64,000 bases of DNA from Jiella soli (GTDB lineage Bacteria; Pseudomonadota; Alphaproteobacteria; Rhizobiales; Rhizobiaceae), in contig NZ_JAJAVB010000010.1 of NCBI RefSeq assembly GCF_020615385.1, positions 33,261 to 97,260 on the forward strand. The letters run 5' to 3'. The translations under genes were made by a program, and so were the position numbers. Positions within the stretch are counted from its first letter, which is position 1; every line of letters starts with the position of its first letter. Positions 45,009 to 53,729 of the stretch are shown here, one piece after another. The notes below the pieces were generated by a model. It was not told the origin of the DNA and did no database searches. It saw nothing but the letters and a program-made list of their open reading frames with translations.

Positions 45009-45917
45009 ATGATTCGCTTCGGCACAAACCCCATCGCCTGGTCGAATGACGACGACCAAAGCCTCGGGGCCGACATTCCGCTCGAGACCTGCCTCAAGGA
45101 GGCCGGTGAGATCGGCTTTGACGGCATCGAGAACGGCCACAAGATGCCCTGGGATCCGTCCGAGCTGAAGGCCGTGTTGGAACCCCATGGCCTCGCCTTC
45201 GTCTCCGCCTGGTATTCGCTGAACCTCCTGACTCGTTCGGCGGAGGAAGAGATTGCGCTGATCCAGCCGCACCTGGATCGGCTGAAGGCGATGGGCTCAG
45301 CCGTCTGCATCGCCTGTGAGACCTCGAACGCTATCCATGGCAACGATGCGGCGAGCCTTGCCGTCTCGCCCGTCCTGCCGAAGGAACGCTGGTCCGAATT
45401 CGGCGCCAAGGTCGAACAGGTGGCGAGACACTGCGAAGGCGAAGGCGTGCCGCTGGTCTATCATCATCACATGGGAACGGTGGTCGAGACGCCCGCCGAG
45501 CTCGACCTCTTCATGGCGAGCACCGGCCCGGCCACGCGGCTGCTCTTCGACGCCGGGCACTTCTATTTCGGCGGCAACGGCGTCGACCCCACCCCCTATC
45601 TTGCCAAGCATATCGGCCGGGTCGCACATTTTCATGCCAAGAACGTCCGGCCGGAGGTGATGGCCGAGGTCCGTCGCGAAGGCCTGTCGTTCCTGGAGGG
45701 CGTCCGCCGCGGCGTCTTCACCGTGCCCGGCGACGAGGACGGCGGGATCGATTTCGGCCCCTGCATGACGGTCCTCGCCGACAATGGCTATTCCGGCTGG
45801 ATCGTCATCGAGGCGGAACAGGACCCGGCAGTGCGAAACCCTGTCGAATATCAGTCGCTCGGCCTGAAGACGCTGAAGGCGCTGGCGAAGAAGGCCGGAC
45901 TGGCCGAGGTATCCTGA
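45009..45917 (+). CDS. iolE: Myo-inosose-2 dehydratase
   Basis: This 302-residue xylose isomerase-like TIM barrel dehydrates 2-keto-myo-inositol, the second pathway step. The N-terminus [33 protein letters not shown] and the metal-site segments [17 protein letters not shown] and [13 protein letters not shown] are typical of IolE. It lies 126 bases after iolD, with no obvious terminator between them. No strong ribosome binding site is seen. Confidence 0.94.
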   Translation: MIRFGTNPIAWSNDDDQSLGADIPLETCLKEAGEIGFDGIENGHKMPWDPSELKAVLEPHGLAFVSAWYSLNLLTRSAEEEIALIQPHLDRLKAMGSAVCIACETSNAIHGNDAASLAVSPVLPKERWSEFGAKVEQVARHCEGEGVPLVYHHHMGTVVETPAELDLFMASTGPATRLLFDAGHFYFGGNGVDPTPYLAKHIGRVAHFHAKNVRPEVMAEVRREGLSFLEGVRRGVFTVPGDEDGGIDFGPCMTVLADNGYSGWIVIEAEQDPAVRNPVEYQSLGLKTLKALAKKAGLAEVS

Positions 45918-46005
45918 CGCCCGGGCGGCCCGGCAGGACCATCGCCGGCAGGCCGGCAATCTCTGGCCACTCGATCAGACCATCGAAAGACGAAAGGAGC
46001 GCCCG

Positions 46006-46830
46006 ATGAGCGATCTCTTGCGCAAGCCGACTGGCACCACCGGGAAGGTGCACGACATCACGCCCCAGAATGCCCGGAGCCCGCTGTCGCCGGACTGGTC
46101 CTATGTCGGGTTCTCGCTCTACCGCCTCGCCCCCGGCGAACGGGCCGGCGAGACGACCGGAGACCGCGAGGTGATCCTCGTCCTCGTCGAGGGCAAGGCA
46201 AAGTTCACGGCGGCAGGTAAGGACTTCGGCGAGATGGGCGAGCGCATGAACGTCTTCGAAAAGACGCCGCCGCACTGCCTCTACGTGCCGAACGGGAGCG
46301 AATGGGAAGCCGAGGCGACAACGCCCTGCACCCTCGCCGTCTGTACGGCCCCCGGCAAAGGCGGCCATGAGACAGCGCGGATCGGGCCCGAGAGCATTAC
46401 CCTCGCCGACCGCGGCAAGGGCACCAACCTGCGTCACATCAACGCCATCGCGATGGAAGAGCGGGACGTCGCCGACTCGCTCCTCGTCACAGAGGTCTTC
46501 ACGCCCGCCGGCCACTGGTCGTCCTATCCGCCGCACCGGCACGACGAGGACGCCTTTCCGGAGATGACCTATCTGGAGGAGACCTATTACCACCGGCTGA
46601 ACCCGGCCCAGGGTTATGGCCACCAGCGGGTCTTCACCGAGGACGGCTCGCTCGACGAGACGATGAGCGTCTCGAACCACGACGTCGTGCTGGTTCCGAA
46701 AGGGCACCACCCCTGCGCGGCGCCCTATGGCTACGAGATGTATTATCTCAACGTGATGGCCGGCCCTCTACGCAAATGGCGCTTCAAGAACCATCCCGAC
46801 CACGACTGGATTGCCAGGCGCGATGCCTGA
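46006..46830 (+). CDS. iolB: 5-deoxy-glucuronate isomerase
   Basis: This 274-residue cupin-fold isomerase converts 5-deoxyglucuronate to 5-dehydro-2-deoxygluconate. The signature region SSYPPHRHDEDAFPEMTYLEETYYHRLNP carries the metal-binding His/Glu residues, with GHHPCAAPYGYEMYYLNVMAGP near the C-terminus. AAAGGAG lies eight bases before the ATG. It is the last gene of the rightward iol operon and ends before a strong hairpin. Confidence 0.95.
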   Translation: MSDLLRKPTGTTGKVHDITPQNARSPLSPDWSYVGFSLYRLAPGERAGETTGDREVILVLVEGKAKFTAAGKDFGEMGERMNVFEKTPPHCLYVPNGSEWEAEATTPCTLAVCTAPGKGGHETARIGPESITLADRGKGTNLRHINAIAMEERDVADSLLVTEVFTPAGHWSSYPPHRHDEDAFPEMTYLEETYYHRLNPAQGYGHQRVFTEDGSLDETMSVSNHDVVLVPKGHHPCAAPYGYEMYYLNVMAGPLRKWRFKNHPDHDWIARRDA

Positions 46831-46911
46831 AGGCGCGCCGATCGCCGGAGCGGCTGCTTGAGCCAGCCAGGCACACGGCTTCAAGCGGCTGTACATGCTC
46901 GGATGAGGGGG

Positions 46912-46938
46912 CGGACATCCGGCATTCCCGGATGTCCG
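46912..46938. terminator. Hairpin between iolB and a convergent membrane gene
   Basis: An 11-bp perfect stem (CGGACATCCGG at 46912-46922, CCGGATGTCCG at 46928-46938) with a five-base loop lies between the convergent genes. There is no T-run on either side, so it may stop transcription with Rho or protect 3' ends. Confidence 0.55.
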
Positions 46939-47008
46939 TACACCGTTGCATAATGCTCTCAGATGGCGCGCCCCGGTTTCTGCCTCGGGGGCCTGCCCAT
47001 GCAGCGCA

Positions 47009-47419
47009 TCAGGAATGACTCGACGAGGAACCGTCGGAGCGGCGGGTGAGCGCTGCGGCGCAGAAGATGTCCAGCGCCGTGATCAGGGCGACATTGGCGA
47101 AGGCGGTCGCGGCCATGCCCCGCTTCGGGTTGGTTTCGGTCGTCGTCGGAGCGAGGGCACCGAGATCGAGCGCATCGCCCGCGACACGCGCCCAGACCCA
47201 GTATTTCGGGTCCCGCGACAACAGGATGCCGAGACCAGCCGCGATCTCGCGAAGGCCGAAGGCGCGGGTCGTCATAGGATAATCCCCGGCGCCGAGCATG
47301 CGATCGAGCTTTTGCGGTGCAAGGAGTTCGATCGCTCCGAGTCCCAGGCTGAACCAGCCAAGGCCCCTGGCAAGCGTATCCAGTTGACGATCGGAGGGAG
47401 AGTAGTCTTCGTAGTGCAT
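47009..47419 (-). CDS. Conserved membrane protein of unknown function
   Basis: This 136-residue protein has three or four membrane segments (LARGLGWFSLGLGAIELLAP, GLREIAAGLGILLS, AFANVALITALDIFCAAAL) and the conserved pattern TRAFGLREIAAG...WVWARVAGDALDL, which I know from proteins often linked with SRPBCC/cyclase-like genes. Function is unknown. AAAGGA seven bases upstream supports the ATG at 47419 rather than the longer frame. It is 162 bases from the cytochrome operon and is probably a separate unit. Confidence 0.75.
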   Translation of the reverse strand: MHYEDYSPSDRQLDTLARGLGWFSLGLGAIELLAPQKLDRMLGAGDYPMTTRAFGLREIAAGLGILLSRDPKYWVWARVAGDALDLGALAPTTTETNPKRGMAATAFANVALITALDIFCAAALTRRSDGSSSSHS

Positions 47420-47581
47420 GTACCGTCCTTTTGCTGAATAAACGCCGGGATCGGCCGAATTCGAACTGTCGGAACTGGCCACACGGCGCGTTCTTCAACG
47501 AAACGGAGGCCTCAACTTCAAAGTTCCGGGCGTTTCAAAGTCGATCGTTAGGCTGCTGACAAGCTGGGCGAGCACCGGAGC

Positions 47582-47965
47582 CTATTCGAGCGTGTAGAGA
47601 TAGGCGGTGACGTTCTTCGCCTGGCTCTCGCTCAGCCCCATGTCGGGCATGGCATTTCCGGGCACGACCTCCTGCGGGTCGCGCAGCCAGGCGACCATGT
47701 TGTCCGGCGTGTTGCGCAGAAGTCCGGCGATGAAGATGCGGTGGCCCATATGGTTGAGCGGCGGTCCGACCAGCCCCTCCGCGCCATCGATTCCGGGGAT
47801 GATGTGACAGGAGCCGCAGCCATTCGCCTCGATCAGCGCGGCTCCGACCGAGGCGTCGCCGATGTCGTCGAACCGCGCCGGCTGGCCGGACTCCGCGCAT
47901 GCGGCAAGCGAGACGGTGACGGCGGCGAGCAGCGGCACGGACAGGAAGGGGGTCAGAGTCCGCAT
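47582..47965 (-). CDS. Cytochrome c lipoprotein
   Basis: This 127-residue protein has a lipoprotein signal (AAVTVSLAAC) and one class I heme c site, CGSCH near residue 50, with a likely axial methionine in GNAMPDMGLSE. It would sit at the outer face of a membrane as an electron carrier or as an added domain of the neighbouring oxidase. Its start overlaps the end of the upstream small membrane gene by 13 bases, making it the last gene of the oxidase operon. Confidence 0.85.
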   Translation of the reverse strand: MRTLTPFLSVPLLAAVTVSLAACAESGQPARFDDIGDASVGAALIEANGCGSCHIIPGIDGAEGLVGPPLNHMGHRIFIAGLLRNTPDNMVAWLRDPQEVVPGNAMPDMGLSESQAKNVTAYLYTLE

Positions 47966-48399
47966 AGGCTGGTCCAGAAGAATGCGATCGCGTTGAACAG
48001 GATGGCGAGGATGAACAGGATGCTCGTCCAGATCGCCCAGATCGAAAGAAAGCGGGTGCGCCCCTCGCCCGCCTCCATCACGCCGCCGGCGCTCCCCGGC
48101 TCGCCGCGGCCTGTCCGCGAGAAGCCCCGATAGGAGATCATCAGCGAGGCGAGACCGATAACGATCGCCGCGACGTTGACGGCGACGATCACGAAAGGCG
48201 CCCAGCCCGCTTCGCTGGTTCCGAGCCGCGCCCCGTCTCCGCCGATGCAGACGGCGCCGGAGATCGCGGCGCCAGCAAGAAGCTGCAGGCTCCAGGCGAC
48301 CGGGCCGCCGGCGAAACCGGCGAGCAGAAGGCCTCCGCTGGTACGCTCCCGGTCGGGTGCCGGATGTCCGATGTCGAAGATCGCAGGCTGCTGTGCCAT
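47953..48399 (-). CDS. Small membrane protein in the cytochrome oxidase operon
   Basis: I cannot name this 148-residue protein with certainty. Four hydrophobic segments are visible: LLLAGFAGGPVAWSLQLLAGAAI, WAPFVIVAVNVAAIVIGLASLMIS, FLSIWAIWTSILFILAILFNAIAFF and the C-terminal end. Its position directly after subunit III recalls coxP of the Bradyrhizobium coxMNOP operon (from memory), but I see no subunit III signature. The ATG is preceded by AGGTGA six bases away; a GTG at 48408 overlapping the subunit III stop is the alternative. Confidence 0.7.
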   Translation of the reverse strand: MAQQPAIFDIGHPAPDRERTSGGLLLAGFAGGPVAWSLQLLAGAAISGAVCIGGDGARLGTSEAGWAPFVIVAVNVAAIVIGLASLMISYRGFSRTGRGEPGSAGGVMEAGEGRTRFLSIWAIWTSILFILAILFNAIAFFWTSLCGL

Positions 48400-48404
48400 C
48401 GCGC

Positions 48405-49022
48405 TCACCTGAAATACGGGGTGACGTAGAAGGTGAAGAAGACCATCAGCCAGATGACGTCGATGAAGAACCAGTACATCATGACGATGGTCACCGGCAC
48501 GATCCGCTCGCGGTCGAAATAGCCGAGCGCCGACCAGAAGGTCAGCGGCAGGAGCATCAACAGGCCGGCGACGACATGGGCGAGGTGAAAGCCGGTGACG
48601 GTGAAGAAGGACGAGCCGTAGGCGTTTGACGCGAGCGTGAAGGTCTTGTCCATCCACTCGAACAACTCGATCGCCACGAAGCCGCAGCCAAGGGCGAGAG
48701 CGAGCAACAGGCCAAGCACGAGTTGGAGCCGCGAGCCCTTGCGCCCGCCCCGCTCGCCGAACCAGACGGCGAGGCTTGCAAGAAGCAGGACGCCCGTCTC
48801 CGGTCCAGAGAACTTGAAGGATGGCATCTCGTCGGGAAGGAACGTCCCGTCGCTCTGGATGGCGAAGTAGTAGTAGCTGAACAGGAGGTAGAAGAAGAGG
48901 AAGGCCTCGGTGATGATCAACATGATCATCCCCCACCAGCCATTGGCATGGTGGCCGATGCTTCCGACCTTCAGCCGTCCGATGACCAGCGGCTTTTCGG
49001 TTTCGATCGCCACATCACTCAT
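48405..49022 (-). CDS. Cytochrome c oxidase subunit III
   Basis: This 205-residue protein has five membrane helices. The C-terminal core FTVTGFHLAHVVAGLLMLLP...VPVTIVMMYWFFIDVIWLMVFFTFYV is diagnostic for heme-copper oxidase subunit III (short, CyoC/CtaE-like form). The N-terminal extension SDVAIETEKPLVIGRLKVGSIG is cytoplasmic. Its start overlaps the subunit I stop by eight bases. It stabilises the oxidase; no cofactor is bound. Confidence 0.92.
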   Translation of the reverse strand: MSDVAIETEKPLVIGRLKVGSIGHHANGWWGMIMLIITEAFLFFYLLFSYYYFAIQSDGTFLPDEMPSFKFSGPETGVLLLASLAVWFGERGGRKGSRLQLVLGLLLALALGCGFVAIELFEWMDKTFTLASNAYGSSFFTVTGFHLAHVVAGLLMLLPLTFWSALGYFDRERIVPVTIVMMYWFFIDVIWLMVFFTFYVTPYFR

Positions 49023-50961
49023 AGGCCGCTCCTGCCTTCTGTCCGAGGTCGGACCTCGGCCACAGCCACGCCATGCAGCCGAGGACCACCGCGATCGCCG
49101 CGCCGCCGCCCATCCACCACCACTGCAGGAGAAGTCCGGTAAAGCCCACCGTCAGCGCGACTGTCACGAGGAACGGCCAGGGATCGTCCTTCGGCATTTT
49201 CAGGACGGCGAGCGGCGTCGCGTCGAGGACCGAGGTCGCGAGCATCTCCTTGCCGTCGTCGAGCAAGAGCCCTCGGCGGATGGAGGAATGGCCGGTGCCT
49301 TCGTCGAGGCGGCTCTCCCAGAGCGGATGCCGGCTTGCAACTGTCGGCATGACGGTGAAATTGTAGACCGGCGGCGGCGAGGAGGTCGCCCATTCCAGCG
49401 TCGGCGCGTCCCACGGATTGGGTCCGGCAGCGGGGCCTCGGCGCAGGCTGACGAAGACGTTCACCAGGAAGACAAGAATGCCGAACGCAAGGATGAAGGC
49501 GCCAACCGTCGTGATCATGTTCACCGTCGCCCAGCCGACATTCTCCGGGTAGGTGTAGATGCGCCGCGGCATGCCGAGGAGCCCGGTGACGTGCATCGGC
49601 AGGAAGGCGACGTTGAAGCCGACGAAGATCAGCCAGAAGCTCGCCTTGCCGATCACCTCGCTCATCATCTTTCCGGTGAACTTCGGAAACCAGAAATGGA
49701 CCCCACCGAGAACGGCGAAGAGGTTGATCCCGATCAGCACGTAGTGGATGTGCGCGACGACGAAATAGGTGTCGGTGAGCTGCAGGTCCGCCGGCACCGA
49801 CGCCGTCACGACGCCCGAGACGCCGCCGATGACGAACATCGAGATGAAGGCCGCGAAGAAGTAGAAGGGGGTCGCGAGAACCACCTGCCCGGTCCAGATC
49901 GTGGCGATCCAGGCGAAGACCGCGACGGCGCTCGGAATGGTGATGATGAAGGACGCGCCCGAGAAGAACGACATCGACAGGAAGGGAATGCCCGTCGCGA
50001 ACATGTGGTGCACCCAGACGCCGAAGCCGAGGATCATGGTCGTGATCGTTCCGAGGATGACGAGGCTGTAGGCGACCAGCGGGCGGCGGCAGAAGACCGG
50101 CAGCGCGTCGGAGACGATGCCCATCGCCGGTAGCACGATGACGTAGACCCATGGATGGGCGAACAGCCAGAACAGGTGCTGCCACAGGAGCGGCTTGCCG
50201 CCTCCCGCCACGTCGTAGAAATGCGTTCCGAACTGCCGGTCCATCCAGAGCAGGAAGAAGGCGAGGCTCACTGCCGGATTGGCAAGGAGCAGCCCGACCG
50301 AAATGGTCGTCGTCCCCCAGATCATGATCGGCAGGCGGTTGATCGACATGCCCGGCGCGCGGTTGCGCATCACCGTGACGACGAAGTTCGCCGAGCCGAC
50401 CGTCGTCGAAATGCCGTAGAAGATCATCCCCAGCGCGTAGAAGTCCATGTTCAGACCGGGGTTGAACTGCTTCAGCGCATAGGGCGCATAGTTGAACCAG
50501 CCGTCATTGGGAGCCGCGCCGACCAGGAAGCTCGAATACATGAAGAGGCCGGAGGCGAGGAAGGTCCAGTAGGAGAAGGCATTGAGCCGCGGAAACGCCA
50601 TGTCGCGCGTGCCGAGCAGCAGCGGGAACAGATAGTTGGAAAACCCCGACAGCACCGGCAGGGCGTAGAGGAAGATCATGGTGATGCCGTGCATCGAGAA
50701 GAGCTGGTTGTACTGGCTCGGGGTCAGGAGGCCCTCGTTCGGGCCGGCCAGCTGGAGCCGCATCACCAGTGCCTCGATCCCGCCCGCGATCAGGAACAGG
50801 AAGGCGGTCACGAGATAGCGGATGCCGATCTCCTTGTGGTCCACCGTCGCGATCCAGCCGTAGATGCCGGGCTTCGTCTCCCACAGCGCCTGGAGCTTCT
50901 TCTCGAGAGCCGGCGAGGCCTCGCCGGCTCTTGGCAGCTTGTCATATTCGGCGACGGCCAC
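49015..50961 (-). CDS. Cytochrome c oxidase subunit I, atypical proton channels
   Basis: This 648-residue catalytic subunit has all heme and CuB ligands: His91 (heme a), His269, His318, His319 (CuB), His404 and His406 (hemes). The cross-linked tyrosine is kept (H269-P-W-V-Y273), as is the D-channel entrance Asp120 (TRDMAFPRLN). However, the glutamate of the usual HPEVY is Trp271, and the K-channel lysine of PTGIKIF is Ala347 (PSAVAVF). The C-terminus adds a further membrane pair (DDPWPFLVTVALTVGFTGLLLQWWWMG), as in caa3-type enzymes. It reduces O2 to water; proton pumping is uncertain. Located ten bases after subunit II. Confidence 0.94.
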   Translation of the reverse strand: MAVAEYDKLPRAGEASPALEKKLQALWETKPGIYGWIATVDHKEIGIRYLVTAFLFLIAGGIEALVMRLQLAGPNEGLLTPSQYNQLFSMHGITMIFLYALPVLSGFSNYLFPLLLGTRDMAFPRLNAFSYWTFLASGLFMYSSFLVGAAPNDGWFNYAPYALKQFNPGLNMDFYALGMIFYGISTTVGSANFVVTVMRNRAPGMSINRLPIMIWGTTTISVGLLLANPAVSLAFFLLWMDRQFGTHFYDVAGGGKPLLWQHLFWLFAHPWVYVIVLPAMGIVSDALPVFCRRPLVAYSLVILGTITTMILGFGVWVHHMFATGIPFLSMSFFSGASFIITIPSAVAVFAWIATIWTGQVVLATPFYFFAAFISMFVIGGVSGVVTASVPADLQLTDTYFVVAHIHYVLIGINLFAVLGGVHFWFPKFTGKMMSEVIGKASFWLIFVGFNVAFLPMHVTGLLGMPRRIYTYPENVGWATVNMITTVGAFILAFGILVFLVNVFVSLRRGPAAGPNPWDAPTLEWATSSPPPVYNFTVMPTVASRHPLWESRLDEGTGHSSIRRGLLLDDGKEMLATSVLDATPLAVLKMPKDDPWPFLVTVALTVGFTGLLLQWWWMGGGAAIAVVLGCMAWLWPRSDLGQKAGAAYE

Positions 50962-50971
50962 GGCGCGCTCC

Positions 50972-52057
50972 TCAGTCGAGAGTGGCGAGATAGGTTCGGA
51001 TGGCCGTCAGCTCCGGCCCCGAGATTTCGAGATTAGGCATCTTCGAACCCGGCTTGTTCTGCTGCGGATCGGCGATCCACCCGGACAGGTGTCCGATCGT
51101 GTTGGGCAGGGTCACCGCCGCAAGCGAGGTGCGGTCCATCAGATGGGTGAGGTCCGGCCCGCGCTCGCCGCCGGCGGACGTGCCGCGGACCGCGTGGCAG
51201 GCGCCGCAGCGCAGGACGAACTGCTGCTGGCCGATATTGACCAGCCGCGCATCGGCTGCCGGCGCTTTAGCCGGTTGCAGCTGGTGGTCCCACCATTCGG
51301 CGAAATCCTCCGGTGCATCGGCGAAGACGCGGAACGCCATATGCGCATGCTGAACGCCGCAGTACTCCGCGCACTGGCCGCGATAGACGCCCTTATGGTC
51401 CGCCTGGAGCCAGGTCTCGTTCGTCTGCCCGGGAATGACGTCGGTCTTGCCGGACAGGGCCGGCACCCAGAAGGAATGGATGACGTCCGCCGAGATCAGC
51501 TTGATATGAACCGGCTTGCCAACCGGGATATGGAGTTCGTTGGCGGTGACGAACTGGCGCGAGGGATCCGCCGGATCGACATAGCGCGCCTCCCACCACC
51601 ATTGCTGGCCGGTGACCTCGATGGTGAAGGCGGCGGGCTCGGCCGGCTCGTCGATGGCCGCCATCACGGCGATCGTCCAGGAAGCGAAGCCGATCAGCGC
51701 GATGGCGGTGGCGATGAGCCCGCCATAGATCCACGGCATGGCGCCGGTGGCGCGTCCGACCGGAAGCATGGTGCCGGGCGAAGCCGTCCGGATACGGCCC
51801 CCGCGTGCGATGCCGATGAGGACGAGGACGCTGACGACGAAAACGACGAAGACCGACAGGCCGAGCAGCCCCCACAGGAGCGGCACGGTGACGTCGCCCT
51901 TCTGGCCGAAGGTTTCGAGAAAATACATCGGAGGCGCCGCCCGGGCGGCGTCCGGCGCCAGCAATTCCGCGGTCGCGAGCGCTGCCGATGCCACGACCGA
52001 GCGGCAGCGATCGGGGGCGCGGCGGACCCGCCCGCGCGGATTCGCATCCGGCATCAT
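50972..52057 (-). CDS. Cytochrome c oxidase subunit II with fused cytochrome c (caa3 type)
   Basis: This 361-residue protein has two membrane helices (about 56-82 and 108-134), a CuA cupredoxin domain with all ligands (His194, Cys229, Glu231, Cys233, His237, Met240) and a C-terminal class I cytochrome c with CGACH (284-288) and Met340. It accepts electrons from a cytochrome c and passes them through CuA to subunit I. The fused heme domain identifies a caa3-type oxidase. Its start overlaps the stop of the upstream cytochrome c by four bases (ATGA). Confidence 0.94.
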   Translation of the reverse strand: MMPDANPRGRVRRAPDRCRSVVASAALATAELLAPDAARAAPPMYFLETFGQKGDVTVPLLWGLLGLSVFVVFVVSVLVLIGIARGGRIRTASPGTMLPVGRATGAMPWIYGGLIATAIALIGFASWTIAVMAAIDEPAEPAAFTIEVTGQQWWWEARYVDPADPSRQFVTANELHIPVGKPVHIKLISADVIHSFWVPALSGKTDVIPGQTNETWLQADHKGVYRGQCAEYCGVQHAHMAFRVFADAPEDFAEWWDHQLQPAKAPAADARLVNIGQQQFVLRCGACHAVRGTSAGGERGPDLTHLMDRTSLAAVTLPNTIGHLSGWIADPQQNKPGSKMPNLEISGPELTAIRTYLATLD

Positions 52058-52848
52058 TGCGGCTGGCTTCCCTCGTTCGGCGTTTCGAGCGGGGGCGAAC
52101 CTTGCGGGTTCTCGAACGGTGCCTGTCCGTAGCTGAAGGGGTTGGTGTACTTCCAGGGATTGGTGGTCGACTGGAATTCGGCCGGCACCTGTTCGATGGT
52201 GAAGCCGCCGGCGGAGACGGTCTTACCCCACGTCTCCCCTTTCGGGGCGTTGCTGATGCTCTTGATGTAGGCGACGAGGTCCCAGATCACCTGGTCGGGC
52301 AGCATGCCGCCCCATGCCGGCATGCCGGCCGGCCGGCCCTGAAGGATGCTGAGATAGATGTTGGCGGGCTCGCCGCCATAGATGAAGGTGTGGTTGCTGA
52401 GCGCCGGCCCCATGCCGCCCGCACCGTTCGGCGCGTGGCAGCCGACGCAATTCATCTGGTTGAAATACATCATGCCGCGCTGCGCCGCTTCCTCGTCGCT
52501 TCTCGGATTTTCGACGGGCGGGTTCGGCTTCTGATTGCCGGGATAGAGCGTGGTGACCGGAACATGCAGGAGCGCGCTCGCGCTGCCGCCGCCACCGGCG
52601 AAGGTCTCGACGGCGCCGATCTGCTTGTCCTCCTTGGCTGCCTCGGCCGCTGCATCGCTTGCATCGTCGGCCGGCTGGTCCGGCGCAGGCTGGGCGATGC
52701 GTTCCTCCCCCTGCTGCTGATCCAGCTTCTGCGCATTGGCCATCCAGATGCCGTCGAAGATCGATCCCGCGACCAGGGCCGCCGCGCCGGCGGCCGCCCA
52801 GCCGGATGCGCGGCCGCGGGCTCGCTTCGTCTGCTCACGATCCAGCAT
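52054..52848 (-). CDS. Membrane-anchored cytochrome c with long linker
   Basis: This 264-residue protein has an N-terminal hydrophobic segment (SGWAAAGAAALVAGSIFDGIWMANA) that may remain as an anchor, a Gln/Ala/Asp-rich linker (about 40-118), and one cytochrome c domain with CVGCH (134-138) and a Met ligand in GRPAGMPAWGG. A Pro/Asn-rich tail of about 45 residues follows. It probably carries electrons from the PQQ dehydrogenase to the caa3 oxidase encoded next. GGAGG precedes the ATG. It is translationally coupled to subunit II. Confidence 0.87.
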   Translation of the reverse strand: MLDREQTKRARGRASGWAAAGAAALVAGSIFDGIWMANAQKLDQQQGEERIAQPAPDQPADDASDAAAEAAKEDKQIGAVETFAGGGGSASALLHVPVTTLYPGNQKPNPPVENPRSDEEAAQRGMMYFNQMNCVGCHAPNGAGGMGPALSNHTFIYGGEPANIYLSILQGRPAGMPAWGGMLPDQVIWDLVAYIKSISNAPKGETWGKTVSAGGFTIEQVPAEFQSTTNPWKYTNPFSYGQAPFENPQGSPPLETPNEGSQPQ

Positions 52849-52898
52849 ATGAGCCTCCTCCTTCGGGTTGTCGCATGCGAGTGGATGCGGGCCGGCGC

Positions 52899-53729
52899 TC
52901 AGACGCGTGGCACGCCATAGGAATCCAGGAGCGCATCGATTTCGTCCTGATGCCGGGCGATGACGTCGTTCAGCTTCAGTCGGAGAGCCTCGTCGCCTTT
53001 GCGCACGCCCATTCCGATCCGGTACTGGAAGACCAGAGGCATGAAGGCCTCCGTGCCGGTCACCGGCGTCACCGTCAGCGGCACCTCGGAGTGCTTCGCG
53101 TAGTAGCCGGCGAGCGGTCCCCAGACGATCGCGACGTCCAGCCTGCCGTTTGCGACGTCGTCGAGGATGCGCTCCGGCGGAGAACTCTGACTGTAGTCGC
53201 CGTAGATCATGTAGCCGACGACATTGTCGACGATGCCTTCGCGGCCGAGCACCTCGACCGGCGGCGTATTGGCGCCGTCGTCGCCGATCAGATGCACGCC
53301 GATCGTCAGGCTCTTCAACTGCGGAGACTGGATGGAGCTGAAATCGAGCCCCTCGCTCTTGCGGCTGACGATCACATAGGTCGAGCCGTAATAGCTGCGG
53401 GTCAGCCCCAGCATGTCGAGGGTCGGCACGCCCATCACGACATCGCAGCGTCCGGCCGTGAGCGTGTTGCGGATGAAGCCCCGCCGCTGCGCCCACCAAG
53501 TGTAGGAGACGGTCTTGCCGAGCGCCTTGGCGACGAGGTCGGCGAGCTTGTTCTCGAAGCCCTCGCCCTTCCGGTTCGAAAACGGCAAATTGTTGGGATC
53601 GGCGCAGACGCGGAGCGTATCCTCGCCCGCCGGTGCGGTGCCGGCCGGTGCTGCGGCTGCCGGCGCGGAAAACCCGGCCGCAGACAGAAGCAGAACCAGG
53701 CAGGCGATGGTCTTATTGGGCCGGAGCAT
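52899..53729 (-). CDS. Quinoprotein-associated periplasmic binding protein (MxaJ/XoxJ-like)
   Basis: This 276-residue family 3 solute-binding-like protein has a signal peptide (TIACLVLLLSAAGFSAPAAAA). The start of the mature part, TLRVCADPNNLPFSNRKGEGFENKLADLVAKALGK, is characteristic of proteins that accompany PQQ alcohol dehydrogenases. MxaJ/XoxJ relatives are thought to help activate or load the quinoprotein rather than import a solute. Its start overlaps the dehydrogenase stop by 17 bases, strong evidence of a joint role. GGAGAGAGG precedes the ATG. Confidence 0.88.
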   Translation of the reverse strand: MLRPNKTIACLVLLLSAAGFSAPAAAAPAGTAPAGEDTLRVCADPNNLPFSNRKGEGFENKLADLVAKALGKTVSYTWWAQRRGFIRNTLTAGRCDVVMGVPTLDMLGLTRSYYGSTYVIVSRKSEGLDFSSIQSPQLKSLTIGVHLIGDDGANTPPVEVLGREGIVDNVVGYMIYGDYSQSSPPERILDDVANGRLDVAIVWGPLAGYYAKHSEVPLTVTPVTGTEAFMPLVFQYRIGMGVRKGDEALRLKLNDVIARHQDEIDALLDSYGVPRV

